Positions 26,409 through 34,522 are shown, numbered from the stretch's first letter. The stretch is 64,000 nucleotides of DNA from CBDHCC01 sp965261015 (GCA_965261015.1 CBDHCC010000001.1:372001-436000); one strand, 5' to 3'. Numbers and translations: made by a program. The notes: generated from the letters alone by a model not told the origin.

Positions 26409-27153
26409 GGTCGCGCTGGCGGAGGTCGCGGAAGTGACGGCGACCGTCGCGGGCGCGGTGCTGGCGCGGCAGACGACGGGCTTTCGCCGGTGGGAAAAGG
26501 CGCCGGGCGACCCGGTGAGCGAGATCGACCTGCTGGCCGACCGTCTGCTGGCGGAGCGCTTGCGCGCGCTGGACCCGGCGGCGGGCTGGCTGTCGGAGGA
26601 GACGGCCGACGATCCCGCCCGGCTGGCATGCGACCGGGCGTGGATCGTCGACCCGATCGACGGCACCCGCGACTATCTGCGCGGCCGGCCCGGCTGGTGC
26701 GTGTCCGTGGCGCTGGTGGAGGCCGGCCGACCGGTGCTCGCCGTGCTGGCGGCCCCCGCGCGCGGCGAGCTGTGGACGGCGCAGGCGGGCGGGGGGGCGT
26801 GGCGCAACGGGCAGGCCCTGCGTTGTTCCGACCGGGTCGAATGGGCCGGCGCGCGCACGCCCGTCGACGCGCTGCCCAAGGGGTCGGAGCTGGCCCGGGT
26901 GCCCAAGGCCAACTCCATCGCGCTGCGCCTGGGCCTGGTGGCGGCGGGCGAGGCCGACCTGCTGGTGACCCGGCGCTGGGGGCACGAGTGGGACGTGGCG
27001 GCCGCCGCCCTGCTGGTGACGGAGGCGGGCGGGGTGGTGACGGACGCCCACGGCGAACCCATGCGGTTCAACCAGCCCCGACCCCGCGCCTGGGGCCTGA
27101 TCGCGGCCGGACCCGGCCTGCATGCGGTCGCGAGAGAGCGGGTCGCGGCCTGA
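26401..27153 (+). CDS. cysQ: Inositol monophosphatase-family phosphatase, CysQ-like
   Basis: A 250-residue Mg-dependent, Li-sensitive type phosphatase. The two metal-binding motifs are DPIDGTRDYLRG and, near the C-terminus, WGHEWDVAAAALLVTEAGG; the first-metal Glu lies in WLSEETADD. The family hydrolyses inositol phosphates or 3'-phosphoadenosine 5'-phosphate; the layout fits CysQ (PAP recycling in sulfate assimilation) slightly better, but this is not certain. It starts at GTG inside the end of pmbA. A short TATA-poor, GC-rich spacer follows. Confidence 0.85.
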   Translation: MAEVALAEVAEVTATVAGAVLARQTTGFRRWEKAPGDPVSEIDLLADRLLAERLRALDPAAGWLSEETADDPARLACDRAWIVDPIDGTRDYLRGRPGWCVSVALVEAGRPVLAVLAAPARGELWTAQAGGGAWRNGQALRCSDRVEWAGARTPVDALPKGSELARVPKANSIALRLGLVAAGEADLLVTRRWGHEWDVAAAALLVTEAGGVVTDAHGEPMRFNQPRPRAWGLIAAGPGLHAVARERVAA

Positions 27154-27788
27154 GTCCGGCGGCTGGCGAACCCACGCAAAACCGCCAAAGGTCCCTCCAG
27201 AGTCCCTCCACTGCGCGCGCGTCTGCCCGCGCATGCGAGCGCGCGCCCGCGTAAGGGGAGGGTTTTCCATCGGCGGGGATCGCGCTTCGCCAGCCCCCCG
27301 GACCTCCCCCGAACGTCGACGTCTCGTTCCAGCATATCACTCCTTCGCAACGGTGCCCAAGGTTCTCTTCCAAAATCCGTTCTCAAGTCCCTGCTCAGCC
27401 CTGCGCGGGCGGAGCGCCAACCGGTCGCACGCGGTCCGCCATCGCCGCGCCCAGCTCGACCGGCCGCTGACCAGATCTCGGCGTCCGTCGAGACACGATC
27501 GAAGAGCGACCAAGGTGCAAGATATTTCATAAGGGGGGATTGACAGAAACAAACCTATTTGGCAATAGAGCACAGGTCCCGCCGTTGCGTGTCACCGGCG
27601 TCCGCGCCCCCCGGTCCGCACCTCGAAGGCCGACGCTGGGGATAGCGCCTTGCATCCGATTTGATGCGCCGTTGTGAGACTCGGCCAGGCGCGGGAAAAC
27701 GTGGGTGAGGTGGTGGCGTCACAACCGACCGGTTGTGACGCCAGTCAAATAGCTCAATCTGGTGGAGAGCTGAAACTAGGGCGGTTGG
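27154..27788. other. Intergenic spacer; edge of lower-GC island
   Basis: No gene can be supported in these 635 bases. The first ~330 bases keep the high GC of the neighbours and hold a doubled GTCCCTCCA (around 27186-27206) and runs of CG/GC. From about 27510 the sequence becomes AT-richer. A perfect TTGACA at 27540-27545 has CAATAG 17 nt downstream, a poor -10, and faces no gene. The 3' part contains the palindrome described separately at 27715-27742. Two short minus-strand reading frames here have no ribosome binding site or family resemblance. Confidence 0.6.
27715..27742. repeat. Perfect 28-bp palindrome, left copy flanking the orphan gene
   Basis: Arms GGCGTCACAACCG (27715-27727) and CGGTTGTGACGCC (27730-27742) are perfect inverted repeats about a 2-bp centre. 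As RNA it would be a 12-bp stem with a GACC loop. It lies 46 nt downstream of the orphan gene's stop codon. A near-identical palindrome lies at 29109-29134, on the other side of that gene. No T-run follows on either strand. Confidence 0.85.
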
Positions 27789-28949
27789 TTACCCGTAATA
27801 GTAATTGATAGGCTCCGCGCGGGTATCAACAATCACTGCGTTCCCCAGATGTTCGGACTGCCAAAACAGCGGCAAATATGCGTTCAGCAACGGCGCAACA
27901 AAATTAATTGACAAATCACCTTCATCGAGCGGCACAGTCTGCGTCTCGGACGACCGCGGCCTCCATGCACGGTTGAGATTAATCATCTCTGTTTCGCCAT
28001 AGTTTGGACGCCAACAACGGTCGGTGTGCAGAGAGAACTCTGCGACGGGTTCGCCGTCGCGAGTTAATACACCGACCCGATACTTATAGTCTCGATCGCC
28101 TGCTTCGCGGGTTGTGAGCCGCAGTCCACTCCTAGGATCGAAGCTAGCTTTGCCCTCCTCATTATAGAGGATATTGGCGTCAGGTTCGCCAAGCCAAATG
28201 ACGGCCTTCGGAGCGTTGGCTGGTGTTCGTAGCCCGTTTTTTCCGAGGATGGCGTGATCATCTTCAAGTTTGCCTAACGCAGCCTGCTCGCTTCGATGAG
28301 CTTCGCGGTTGTCGATAACGACTAAGGCGACTTGCGCCCTCTTTTTCTCATTGGGAAATTTGTGAGCGGCTTGCAGCATCATTGCTACTCGGTCGAGCGG
28401 TAAGGTGTCGGCGTACAATGCGTCACGGTTCGGAAAATAGCCGTCTGGATGCGCATGTGTGATGGTGATCGCCTTTGCTTCGAAACAGTCGGGACGCCAG
28501 CCGGGCGACCAGATACCGTGAAAATGAGCAATTATCGGGTAGTTCTCGCGACTTTCGTAAAGCGTCCAGTCGTGATTGCTGTGCTCATAGGATCCCGTCC
28601 AACGCCCGCCCGAGAGATGCTGCTGTTGGGCAACGTCTGTAGCGATGCCGGGGCTGTGTTCCTTGACGACTATGTCCTTATTCGGCTCGGGAAAGAAGAT
28701 GCTTGCTCCGAGATCGTGCGCACCTTCGCCGATAGTTTTCTTGCGCTCTTCGTAGTCTTCAGAAAGGTCGCCAATACCTTTAATGATGGATCGCGCAAAT
28801 GTTTGCGGCATGTCGCGGACGATCTCCGTCATTTTTGCCATGTCGCCCGCGAGCACGTCTGGATGCTGCTTCAGTTTGCGAAGCATAGCGAAACCGGCGA
28901 TACCCCCCCCGAGCAGCACCTGCCAAGGCTCTAATTTTGGCTTGTCCAT
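27789..28949 (-). CDS. Orphan protein of unknown function in a lower-GC island
   Basis: A 386-residue protein that I do not recognise. It begins MDKPKLEPWQVLLGGGIAGF, with one short hydrophobic segment (about 8-22) that could be a weak membrane anchor, then a charged helical part (about 23-75, MAKMTEIVRDMPQTF, LSEDYEERKK). The rest looks like a mixed alpha/beta soluble domain with many aromatic residues (GSYEHSNHDWTLYESRE, HFHGIWSPGWRPDCFEAK, CWRPNYGETEMINLNRAW) and ends EPINYYYG. No nuclease, NTPase or protease motif is evident. GAGGCG precedes the ATG. GC content and codon choice (many A/T third bases) clearly differ from all neighbours, suggesting acquisition. The upstream 100 bases are AT-rich. 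Flanked by matching palindromes and by ordinary housekeeping genes on both sides. Confidence 0.8.
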   Translation of the reverse strand: MDKPKLEPWQVLLGGGIAGFAMLRKLKQHPDVLAGDMAKMTEIVRDMPQTFARSIIKGIGDLSEDYEERKKTIGEGAHDLGASIFFPEPNKDIVVKEHSPGIATDVAQQQHLSGGRWTGSYEHSNHDWTLYESRENYPIIAHFHGIWSPGWRPDCFEAKAITITHAHPDGYFPNRDALYADTLPLDRVAMMLQAAHKFPNEKKRAQVALVVIDNREAHRSEQAALGKLEDDHAILGKNGLRTPANAPKAVIWLGEPDANILYNEEGKASFDPRSGLRLTTREAGDRDYKYRVGVLTRDGEPVAEFSLHTDRCWRPNYGETEMINLNRAWRPRSSETQTVPLDEGDLSINFVAPLLNAYLPLFWQSEHLGNAVIVDTRAEPINYYYG

Positions 28950-29108
28950 TAGCGCCTCAAATGTTCACCATTAAGGCTACGCCCAACTGATAAATAAATC
29001 CTTTATCGAAATTTTTTAAGCTGGCCTAGAAGACCGCTCGTAAAAGCACTCGACGTGAGTGGCACTTGCATGTCTGCTTTGGCGGCGAAAGCTGGCACGT
29101 CGCTGCCG
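28950..29108 (-). promoter_or_regulatory. AT-rich upstream region of the orphan gene
   Basis: This 159-base spacer is among the most AT-rich sequence in the window (28985-29025 especially). On the minus strand, TTAAAA is followed 17 nt later by TATTTA, a passable but weak sigma-70-like pair. The region probably carries the orphan gene's promoter; exact elements cannot be assigned. Confidence 0.3.
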
Positions 29109-29134
29109 GTGTCAAAACCGAACGGTTGTGACAC
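29109..29134. repeat. Near-perfect palindrome, right copy flanking the orphan gene
   Basis: Arms GTGTCAAAACCG (29109-29120) and CGGTTGTGACAC (29123-29134) pair with one mismatch about a 2-bp centre (AA). The core shared with the left copy is TCA-AACCG-N2-CGGTTGTGA. It lies 27 nt downstream of the stop codon of the CoA-binding gene, just as the left copy lies downstream of the orphan gene, so both could be 3'-end hairpins of minus-strand genes or a dispersed repeat. Confidence 0.8.
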
Positions 29135-29161
29135 GTCCAGAACGCTCGGTCTTCGCGCCGC

Positions 29162-29593
29162 TCACCCTTCCACCCTCTCCACGCCCAGCCGGGCGATCTC
29201 GATCTTGGGGCAGCGGTCCATCACCACCTGCAGCCCGGCGGCCTCCGCCCGCGCGGCGGCGGCTTCGTCGATCACGCCGATCTGCAGCCACACGGACTTG
29301 GCACCCGCGCGGATCGCATCGTCCACCGCCTCGCCCGCCACCGCCGATCGGCGGAAGATGTCGACCATGTCGATCGCCATGCCCAACTGATCCAGCCGGT
29401 CCCAGACATACTCCCCATGCACGTGCTGGCCGGTGATCTGCGGGTTGACCGGCAGCACGCGGCGGCCGGCGTCCTGCCACGACTTCATGACCCCGTAGGA
29501 GGGCCGGTCGGGGCGGTCGGACGCGCCGACGAGCGCCACGGTGCGGGTGGCCTGCAACAGGGCGCGGATGTCGGCGTCAGCGGTCAGCGGCAC
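29162..29593 (-). CDS. CoA-binding domain protein (YccU-like)
   Basis: A 143-residue single-domain protein with a Rossmann-like CoA-binding fold. The nucleotide motif is TVALVGASDRPDRPSYGVMKS, followed by VLPVNPQ, DMVDIFRRSAVAGEAVDDAI and the C-terminal MDRCPKIEIARLG, in which the Cys is conserved in this family. The fold is that of the CoA-binding part of succinyl-CoA synthetase, but no catalytic activity is established for the stand-alone form. It overlaps the end of the mrp gene by 17 nt and is probably co-translated with it. Confidence 0.9.
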   Translation of the reverse strand: MPLTADADIRALLQATRTVALVGASDRPDRPSYGVMKSWQDAGRRVLPVNPQITGQHVHGEYVWDRLDQLGMAIDMVDIFRRSAVAGEAVDDAIRAGAKSVWLQIGVIDEAAAARAEAAGLQVVMDRCPKIEIARLGVERVEG

Positions 29594-30548
29594 GGTGGGT
29601 CTCCAGCCAGGTCAGGATCGAGGCGGCTATCGGAGCGAACGCCGCCCCCTCCGGGCCGTTCCCGGCCGCCGGCGGCGTGCCGGCGTCGGACTGCCGGCGG
29701 ATGGCGAGCGACAGCGGCACGGACCCAAGGAAGGGCACGCCCAGCCGCTCCGCCTCCGCCCGCGCGCCGCCCTGGCCGAACGGGGCCGACTCCTCGCCGC
29801 AATGAGGGCAGAGATAGCCGCTCATATTCTCGACCACGCCGATCACGGGCACTCCCAATTGCTCGAACAGGCGGACCGCGCGGGTCGCGTCGATGAGCGC
29901 CAGGTCCTGGGGCGTGGAGACGATCACCGCGCCTGCCGGCCGCGCCTTTTGCGCGAGGCTGAGCTGAATGTCGCCCGTGCCCGGCGGCAGGTCGGCCAGC
30001 AGCAGGTCCGTGCCCTCCCACCGCGCCTCGACCAGTTGCGTGAGCGCGCCCGTCGCCATCGGGCCGCGCCAGGCGAGCGCCTTGCCGGGGTCGACCAGAT
30101 GGCCGATCGACAGCACCCGGACCCCGTGGTCGGTCGCGATCGGGACCAGCCGGTCCTCCACCGCCTCCGCCTTCACGCCCGCCGTGCCGAAGAGCGTGGG
30201 CTGGGACGGGCCGTGAATGTCGGCGTCGATCAGCCCCACGGATCGGCCTGCGCGCTGGAGCGCCACGGCCAGGTTCGCGGTCAGTGTCGACTTGCCGACC
30301 CCGCCCTTGCCCGACGCCACCGCGATCAGGGGCCGGTCGGCGCGCTCCGTGGTCAGCGCCACGCGGACCTCGGTCACGCCGTCCACCGCCAGGGCGGCGG
30401 CGCGCGCGCGGGCTTCGAGCGCCTGGCCGTCGCCGCGCGACAGGCCGGTGGCGTCCAGCACCAGGCTGGCGGTGGCCCCGTCGCGGCGCGCCGCGCGCAG
30501 GCGGGCGGCGGCGACGCGGGCGACGGCCTGGCTGAGGGTGTCGGGGAT
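29577..30548 (-). CDS. apbC: Mrp/ApbC Fe-S cluster carrier ATPase, apparent ATC start
   Basis: A P-loop ATPase that binds and transfers Fe-S clusters. Visible are the deviant Walker A GKGGVGKSTL with preceding IAVASG, switch I LIDADIHGPSQPTLFG, switch II ADLPPGTGD, and the CxxC cluster ligand ENMSGYLCPHCGEE. The first ~70 residues match the MIP18-like (DUF59) domain weakly (DTLSQAVARV). No ATG, GTG or TTG occurs at the expected N-terminus. ATC at 30548 is preceded, 6 nt away, by GAGAGG (30555-30560), an ideal ribosome binding site, so I start there (323 residues, beginning IPDTLSQAV). The first in-frame GTG, at 30461, would cut into the domain. Divergent from hflK, 75 nt between starts. Confidence 0.85.
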   Translation of the reverse strand: MPDTLSQAVARVAAARLRAARRDGATASLVLDATGLSRGDGQALEARARAAALAVDGVTEVRVALTTERADRPLIAVASGKGGVGKSTLTANLAVALQRAGRSVGLIDADIHGPSQPTLFGTAGVKAEAVEDRLVPIATDHGVRVLSIGHLVDPGKALAWRGPMATGALTQLVEARWEGTDLLLADLPPGTGDIQLSLAQKARPAGAVIVSTPQDLALIDATRAVRLFEQLGVPVIGVVENMSGYLCPHCGEESAPFGQGGARAEAERLGVPFLGSVPLSLAIRRQSDAGTPPAAGNGPEGAAFAPIAASILTWLETHRAADR

Positions 30549-30623
30549 GGGCGGCCTCTCGATTGCGGATTTGGCGCGGGCGTGGTCTGTGAATCGCCGC
30601 GCGCCGTTCCTATAGAGAGTGGC

Positions 30624-31784
30624 ATGGATGAAAAGCGAGCGCGGCCCGCCGGGTCGGACGGGTGGGCGGCACGGATCGTCGGATGGCTGCGGCCGGGCGG
30701 TCTGGCCATGGCCGGGCCGTGGGGCGGCGACGGCGACGGCAGTGGGGGCGGGGATCGTCCGCCCCGGCCGCGCAACCCCTGGGCCGCGCCGACCGGCCGC
30801 CCCGCCGGCCCGCGCTCTTCGGTCGACAACGCCTCGGAAAAGCTGCGCGAGATGTTCGGGGTCGCGGCCGGCACGGGCGGCGGCGGATCGTCGCGCGGGC
30901 CGGGCGGCGGCCTGCCGCGCCCCTTCGACCGGTCGATCTGGCTGTGGGGCGCCATCGGCGTGGCGCTGTTGTGGCTGATCTTCACGAGTTTCCACCGCAT
31001 CGGCCCGGGCGAGCGCGGGGTGGTGCAGACCTTCGGCTCCTATTCCTCCACCCTGGGGCCGGGCGTCAGCCTGACGCTGCCCGCGCCGTTCCAGACGGTC
31101 GACACCGTCAATGTGGACGAGATCCGGCGGGTCACGATCGGGTCGACGGCGGAGGACAGCCAGAAGCTGGTGCTGACCAGCGACCAGAACATCATCGACC
31201 TGGCCTACACCGTGCGCTGGGCGATTTCCTCGCCCGAAGCGTTCAAGTTCCAGTTCGAGAACCCGGAACAGGCGGTTCAGGAAACGGCCGAGAGCGCGAT
31301 GCGCGCGGTCGTGGCGAACTTCACGCTGGATCAGTCGATCGGCCCCGGCCGCACGGACATCGAGACGGAGGTGGCCGCGCGCGTGCAGGAGATCCTGAAC
31401 AGCTACAACGCCGGCATCCGGATCGAGGGTGTCGAGATCAACCAGGCCGATCCGCCGGCCGCCGTCAACGACGCCTTCAAGGCGGTGACGGAGGCGCAGC
31501 AGAACGCGACCCGCGACCTGAACCAGGCGCGCGCCTACGCCCAGCAGGTGACCGCCCTGGCCCAGGGCGAGGCGGAGTCGTTCGACAAGGTGTACGAACA
31601 ATATCGCCAGGCCCCGGAGGTGACGAAGCGCCGGATGTATTACGAGACGATGGAACAGGTGCTGCAAAAGGTGGACAAGACGATCGTGGAGGTGCCGGGC
31701 GTGGTCCCCTACCTCCAGGCGCAGCCCGGTCGCGCGCCCGCGCCCCCGCCGCAGGTGGTGACGCCGCAGGGGGCCGGCCAATGA
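30624..31784 (+). CDS. hflK: HflK, membrane protease modulator
   Basis: HflK and HflC form a large SPFH (band 7) cage in the inner membrane that encloses FtsH and controls its access to substrates. The 386-residue product has a Gly/Pro/Arg-rich cytoplasmic N-terminus (about 1-105), one transmembrane segment (SIWLWGAIGVALLWLIFTSF, about 108-127) and a periplasmic SPFH domain (IGPGERGVVQTFGSYSSTLG, VTIGSTAEDSQKLVLTSDQN) with a coiled helical region (NQARAYAQQVTALAQGEAES). The ATG at 30624 is chosen; a start at 30708 would remove part of the Gly-rich tail. Overlaps hflC by 4 nt (ATGA). Confidence 0.94.
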   Translation: MDEKRARPAGSDGWAARIVGWLRPGGLAMAGPWGGDGDGSGGGDRPPRPRNPWAAPTGRPAGPRSSVDNASEKLREMFGVAAGTGGGGSSRGPGGGLPRPFDRSIWLWGAIGVALLWLIFTSFHRIGPGERGVVQTFGSYSSTLGPGVSLTLPAPFQTVDTVNVDEIRRVTIGSTAEDSQKLVLTSDQNIIDLAYTVRWAISSPEAFKFQFENPEQAVQETAESAMRAVVANFTLDQSIGPGRTDIETEVAARVQEILNSYNAGIRIEGVEINQADPPAAVNDAFKAVTEAQQNATRDLNQARAYAQQVTALAQGEAESFDKVYEQYRQAPEVTKRRMYYETMEQVLQKVDKTIVEVPGVVPYLQAQPGRAPAPPPQVVTPQGAGQ

Positions 31785-32644
31785 CCTTCGCCAGCCCGCT
31801 GGTCCGCTGGGCCGCCATCGCGATCGGCATCCTGATCCTGGCGTCCATGACGCTGTTCACCGTGCCCGAATCCAAGCAGGCGGTGGTGCTGAACTTCGGC
31901 AAGGTGAAGCGCACCTACAACCGGTTCGAACCCGGCCGGCCCTTCGGGGCCACCAACACGGGCCTGCGCGCCCGCGTCCCGCTGTTCGAGCAGGTCGTGA
32001 TGGTCGACAAGCGCGTGCAGGCGGTCGAGATGGAGCAGCAGCAGGTGCTGTCCACCGACCAGCTGCGCCTGCAGGTCGACGCCTTCGCGCTGTTCCGCAT
32101 CGTCGACCCGCGACAGATGATCGAATCGGTGGGCCAGGCCCAGCCGATCGACCGGGTGAAGGACGCGTTGCGCCCCATCCTGGGCTCCGCGCTCCGCAAC
32201 GAGCTGGGCAAGCGCGAGTTCGTGGCCCTGCTGTCGCCCGAACGCGGCGTGGTGATGAACGACATCCAAAGCCGGCTGAACGGCGTGGCGCGGCAATATG
32301 GGGCGGAGATCGTGGACGTGCGGATCAACCGCGCCGACCTGCCCGACGGCACGCCGCTCGATTCGGCGTTCGAGCGGATGCGCTCGGCCCGCAACGAACG
32401 CGCGCGCACGATCGAGGCGCAGGGGCGCAAGGTGGCGCAGATCACCCGCGCCACGGCGGACGCCCAGGCGGCCAACACCTACGCCCAGGCGTTCGGCAAG
32501 GACCCGCAATTCTACGATTTCTACCGCGCGATGCAGTCCTATCGCCAGACCTTCCTGTCCCCGGACGAGGAGTCGGGCACCGCCAGCGTGCTCCTGTCCC
32601 CGGACAACGAATATCTTCAGCAATTTCGGGGCACTTCGCGGTGA
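31781..32644 (+). CDS. hflC: HflC, membrane protease modulator
   Basis: Partner of HflK in the FtsH-associated SPFH cage. The 287-residue protein has an N-terminal transmembrane helix (WAAIAIGILILASMTLFTV), the SPFH domain (ESKQAVVLNFGKVKRTYNRF, DKRVQAVEMEQQQVLSTDQL, DAFALFRIVDPRQMIESVG) and an Ala/Arg/Gln-rich helix (RMRSARNERARTIEAQGRKV) that builds the cage wall. The start ATG overlaps the hflK stop, ensuring equal synthesis. The degP-like gene follows after about 100 nt and may share the transcript, a common arrangement in alphaproteobacteria. Confidence 0.94.
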   Translation: MTFASPLVRWAAIAIGILILASMTLFTVPESKQAVVLNFGKVKRTYNRFEPGRPFGATNTGLRARVPLFEQVVMVDKRVQAVEMEQQQVLSTDQLRLQVDAFALFRIVDPRQMIESVGQAQPIDRVKDALRPILGSALRNELGKREFVALLSPERGVVMNDIQSRLNGVARQYGAEIVDVRINRADLPDGTPLDSAFERMRSARNERARTIEAQGRKVAQITRATADAQAANTYAQAFGKDPQFYDFYRAMQSYRQTFLSPDEESGTASVLLSPDNEYLQQFRGTSR

Positions 32645-32740
32645 CCGCGGCGTTCAATGGCCGTTCACGGCCGACACCACACCAGCGGCGGTGGAACGGA
32701 CCATCCGGCCCTTCGCCCGCGACAAGGAACTGACGACCCA

Positions 32741-34264
32741 ATGACGAGAGGGCCAATGCGCTACGCTTACGCCACCACCGCCGCCATCCTGCTGGGCGGG
32801 AGCGCCATCACGCTGGTGACCCAGCCGGCCGGCGCGCAGGTCGCGCAGAATGACGAACGGCAGATGATGACCGCGTCGCCCCGCGGCGGCGCGCCCCAGT
32901 CCTTCGCCAGCCTGGTCGAGCAGTTGCAGCCCGCCGTCGTCAACATCTCGACCCAGCAGACGGTCGAGGTCCAGTCCAATCCGCTGATGGACCTGTTCCA
33001 GGGCGTGCAGCCCGGCACCCGCCCGCGCACGCAAAAGGGCCAGTCGCTGGGGTCGGGCTTCATCATCTCGGCCGACGGCTATGTCGTGACCAACAACCAC
33101 GTCGTGACTCCGGGCGCGGAGGGCGCGGTGGTCGATTCGATCACCGTGATCCTGCCCGACCGCAAGGAGTACGAGGCCAAGCTGGTCGGGCGCGACGCGT
33201 CGTCCGACCTCGCCGTCCTGAAGATCAGCGCGCGCGAGCCGCTGCCGTTCGTGAAGTTCGGCGATTCCGGGTCGATCCGGGTCGGCGACTGGGTGGTCGC
33301 GATCGGCAATCCGTTCGGCCTGGGCGGCACGGTGACGGCGGGCATCGTGTCCGCGCTGCACCGGGTGACCGGCCAGGGCGGGGCCTATGACCGCTACATC
33401 CAGACCGACGCGTCGATCAATCGGGGCAATTCCGGCGGACCGATGTTCGACCTCAACGGCAACGTGGTGGGCATCAACTCGTCCATCTTCTCGCCCACCG
33501 GCGGGTCGGTCGGCATCGGCTTCGCGATCCCGTCCACCGAGGCGCGGCCGATCATCGACACGCTGATGCGCGGCGCGTCGATCCAGCGCGGCTATCTGGG
33601 CGTGGGCATCCAGGAGATCGACGGCGACCTGGCCGAGAGCCTGGGGCTGGACAAGAACCGGGGCGAACTGATCGCGTCGGTCCAGCCCGGCGGGGCCGCG
33701 GCCAAGGCCGGCATTCGCCAAGGCGACGTGGTGGTGACGGTGAACGGCCGGCCGGTGACTCCGGACGACACGCTGTCCTATCTGGTCGCCAACCTGCGGC
33801 CGGGCACCCGCGTGCCGATCGAGCTGCTGCGCGACGGCCGCCGCCAGACCGTGACGGCGCAGCTGGAACAACGGCCGAGCGACGAGGAACTGGCGGACAC
33901 GCTGGGCACCAACGACCAGGACGGCATCGGGTCGCCCGACCGGCCGCCGACGCAGGGCCAGGCGGGCGCGTCGCTGGGCCTGGCGCTCCAGCCGCTGACG
34001 CCGGCGATCGCGCGCCGGCTGGGCGTCGACCCGGGCACGCGCGGGCTGGTGATCGCGGGCGTCGATCCGTCGAGCGGCGCCGCCCAGATCGGGTTGCAGC
34101 GCGGCGACATCGTGCTGTCCGCGAACCGCCGTCCCGTGACCTCCGCCGACGAGATCGAGGCGGTGGTGCGCGAGGCGCAGGCGGCGGATCGCTCGTCCGT
34201 CGCCCTGCTGATCCAACGCGGCCGCGGCCCCGCCCGCTATGTCAGCGTGCCCTTCGGCGGGTGA
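32741..34264 (+). CDS. degP: DegP/HtrA-type periplasmic serine protease
   Basis: A Do-family protease and chaperone for misfolded envelope proteins. The 507-residue precursor has a signal peptide (RYAYATTAAILLGGSAITLVT, cut near AGAQ), a trypsin-like domain with the triad His in VTNNHVV, Asp in DASSDLAVLKI and Ser in NRGNSGGPMFD, then two PDZ domains (about 285-375, GYLGVGIQEIDGD; about 395-500, SLGLALQPLTPAIARRLG). A Gln/Met-rich stretch precedes the protease domain. Two starts are possible: 32741 (AAGGAA 11 nt upstream) or 32756 (GAGAGGG 3 nt upstream). It follows hflKC and probably shares their envelope-stress role. Confidence 0.93.
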   Translation: MTRGPMRYAYATTAAILLGGSAITLVTQPAGAQVAQNDERQMMTASPRGGAPQSFASLVEQLQPAVVNISTQQTVEVQSNPLMDLFQGVQPGTRPRTQKGQSLGSGFIISADGYVVTNNHVVTPGAEGAVVDSITVILPDRKEYEAKLVGRDASSDLAVLKISAREPLPFVKFGDSGSIRVGDWVVAIGNPFGLGGTVTAGIVSALHRVTGQGGAYDRYIQTDASINRGNSGGPMFDLNGNVVGINSSIFSPTGGSVGIGFAIPSTEARPIIDTLMRGASIQRGYLGVGIQEIDGDLAESLGLDKNRGELIASVQPGGAAAKAGIRQGDVVVTVNGRPVTPDDTLSYLVANLRPGTRVPIELLRDGRRQTVTAQLEQRPSDEELADTLGTNDQDGIGSPDRPPTQGQAGASLGLALQPLTPAIARRLGVDPGTRGLVIAGVDPSSGAAQIGLQRGDIVLSANRRPVTSADEIEAVVREAQAADRSSVALLIQRGRGPARYVSVPFGG

Positions 34265-34425
34265 TCGGGGTGGGGCGGAGGGCACGCCCGGTACGGCGGC
34301 CCGCCCTCCCTCTCCGCCCAACCTTAGCCTGTCGAAGGCGATTGTGTCCTTTGCAAACCGGGCAGGCCAACGTCGGCTGGCGGAAACCCGGTCTCCAAGA
34401 TCGATGCGCTCTCTCCACCACTCCC

Positions 34426-34449
34426 CGCTCGTCCTGAGCCTGTCGAAGG
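34426..34449 (+). repeat. Dispersed palindromic repeat, copy A
   Basis: The 24-bp unit CGCTCGTCCTGAGCCTGTCG plus AAGG. Its exact reverse complement lies at 34499-34522, so the two could form a long hairpin with a 49-nt loop. I recall the core GTCCTGAGCCTGTCGAAGG as a frequent intergenic repeat of sphingomonads and relatives; that recollection could not be tested here. Confidence 0.75.
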
Positions 34450-34498
34450 ACGTACCAATGGCAGGAGCGGCAACTAGCGGCAGTGCCTTGCCCAACGC

Positions 34499-34522
34499 CC
34501 TTCGACAGGCTCAGGACGAGCG
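34499..34522 (-). repeat. Dispersed palindromic repeat, copy B (inverted)
   Basis: Exact reverse complement of the unit at 34426-34449 (CCTTCGACAGGCTCAGGACG plus AGCG). Together they make an inverted pair between convergent genes, a typical place for REP-like elements that stabilise or end transcripts. A degraded third unit lies at 34326-34340. Confidence 0.75.

Noticed and set aside
27540..27568. Sigma-70 promoter in the island spacer (perfect TTGACA)
   Set aside because: The -10 partner CAATAG is poor and no gene lies downstream on the plus strand before the palindrome and the antisense orphan gene.
27337..27573. Possible small gene at the left edge of the island (minus strand, 78 residues)
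   Set aside because: No ribosome binding site and no protein-like pattern beyond the first hydrophobic residues; it crosses the composition boundary.
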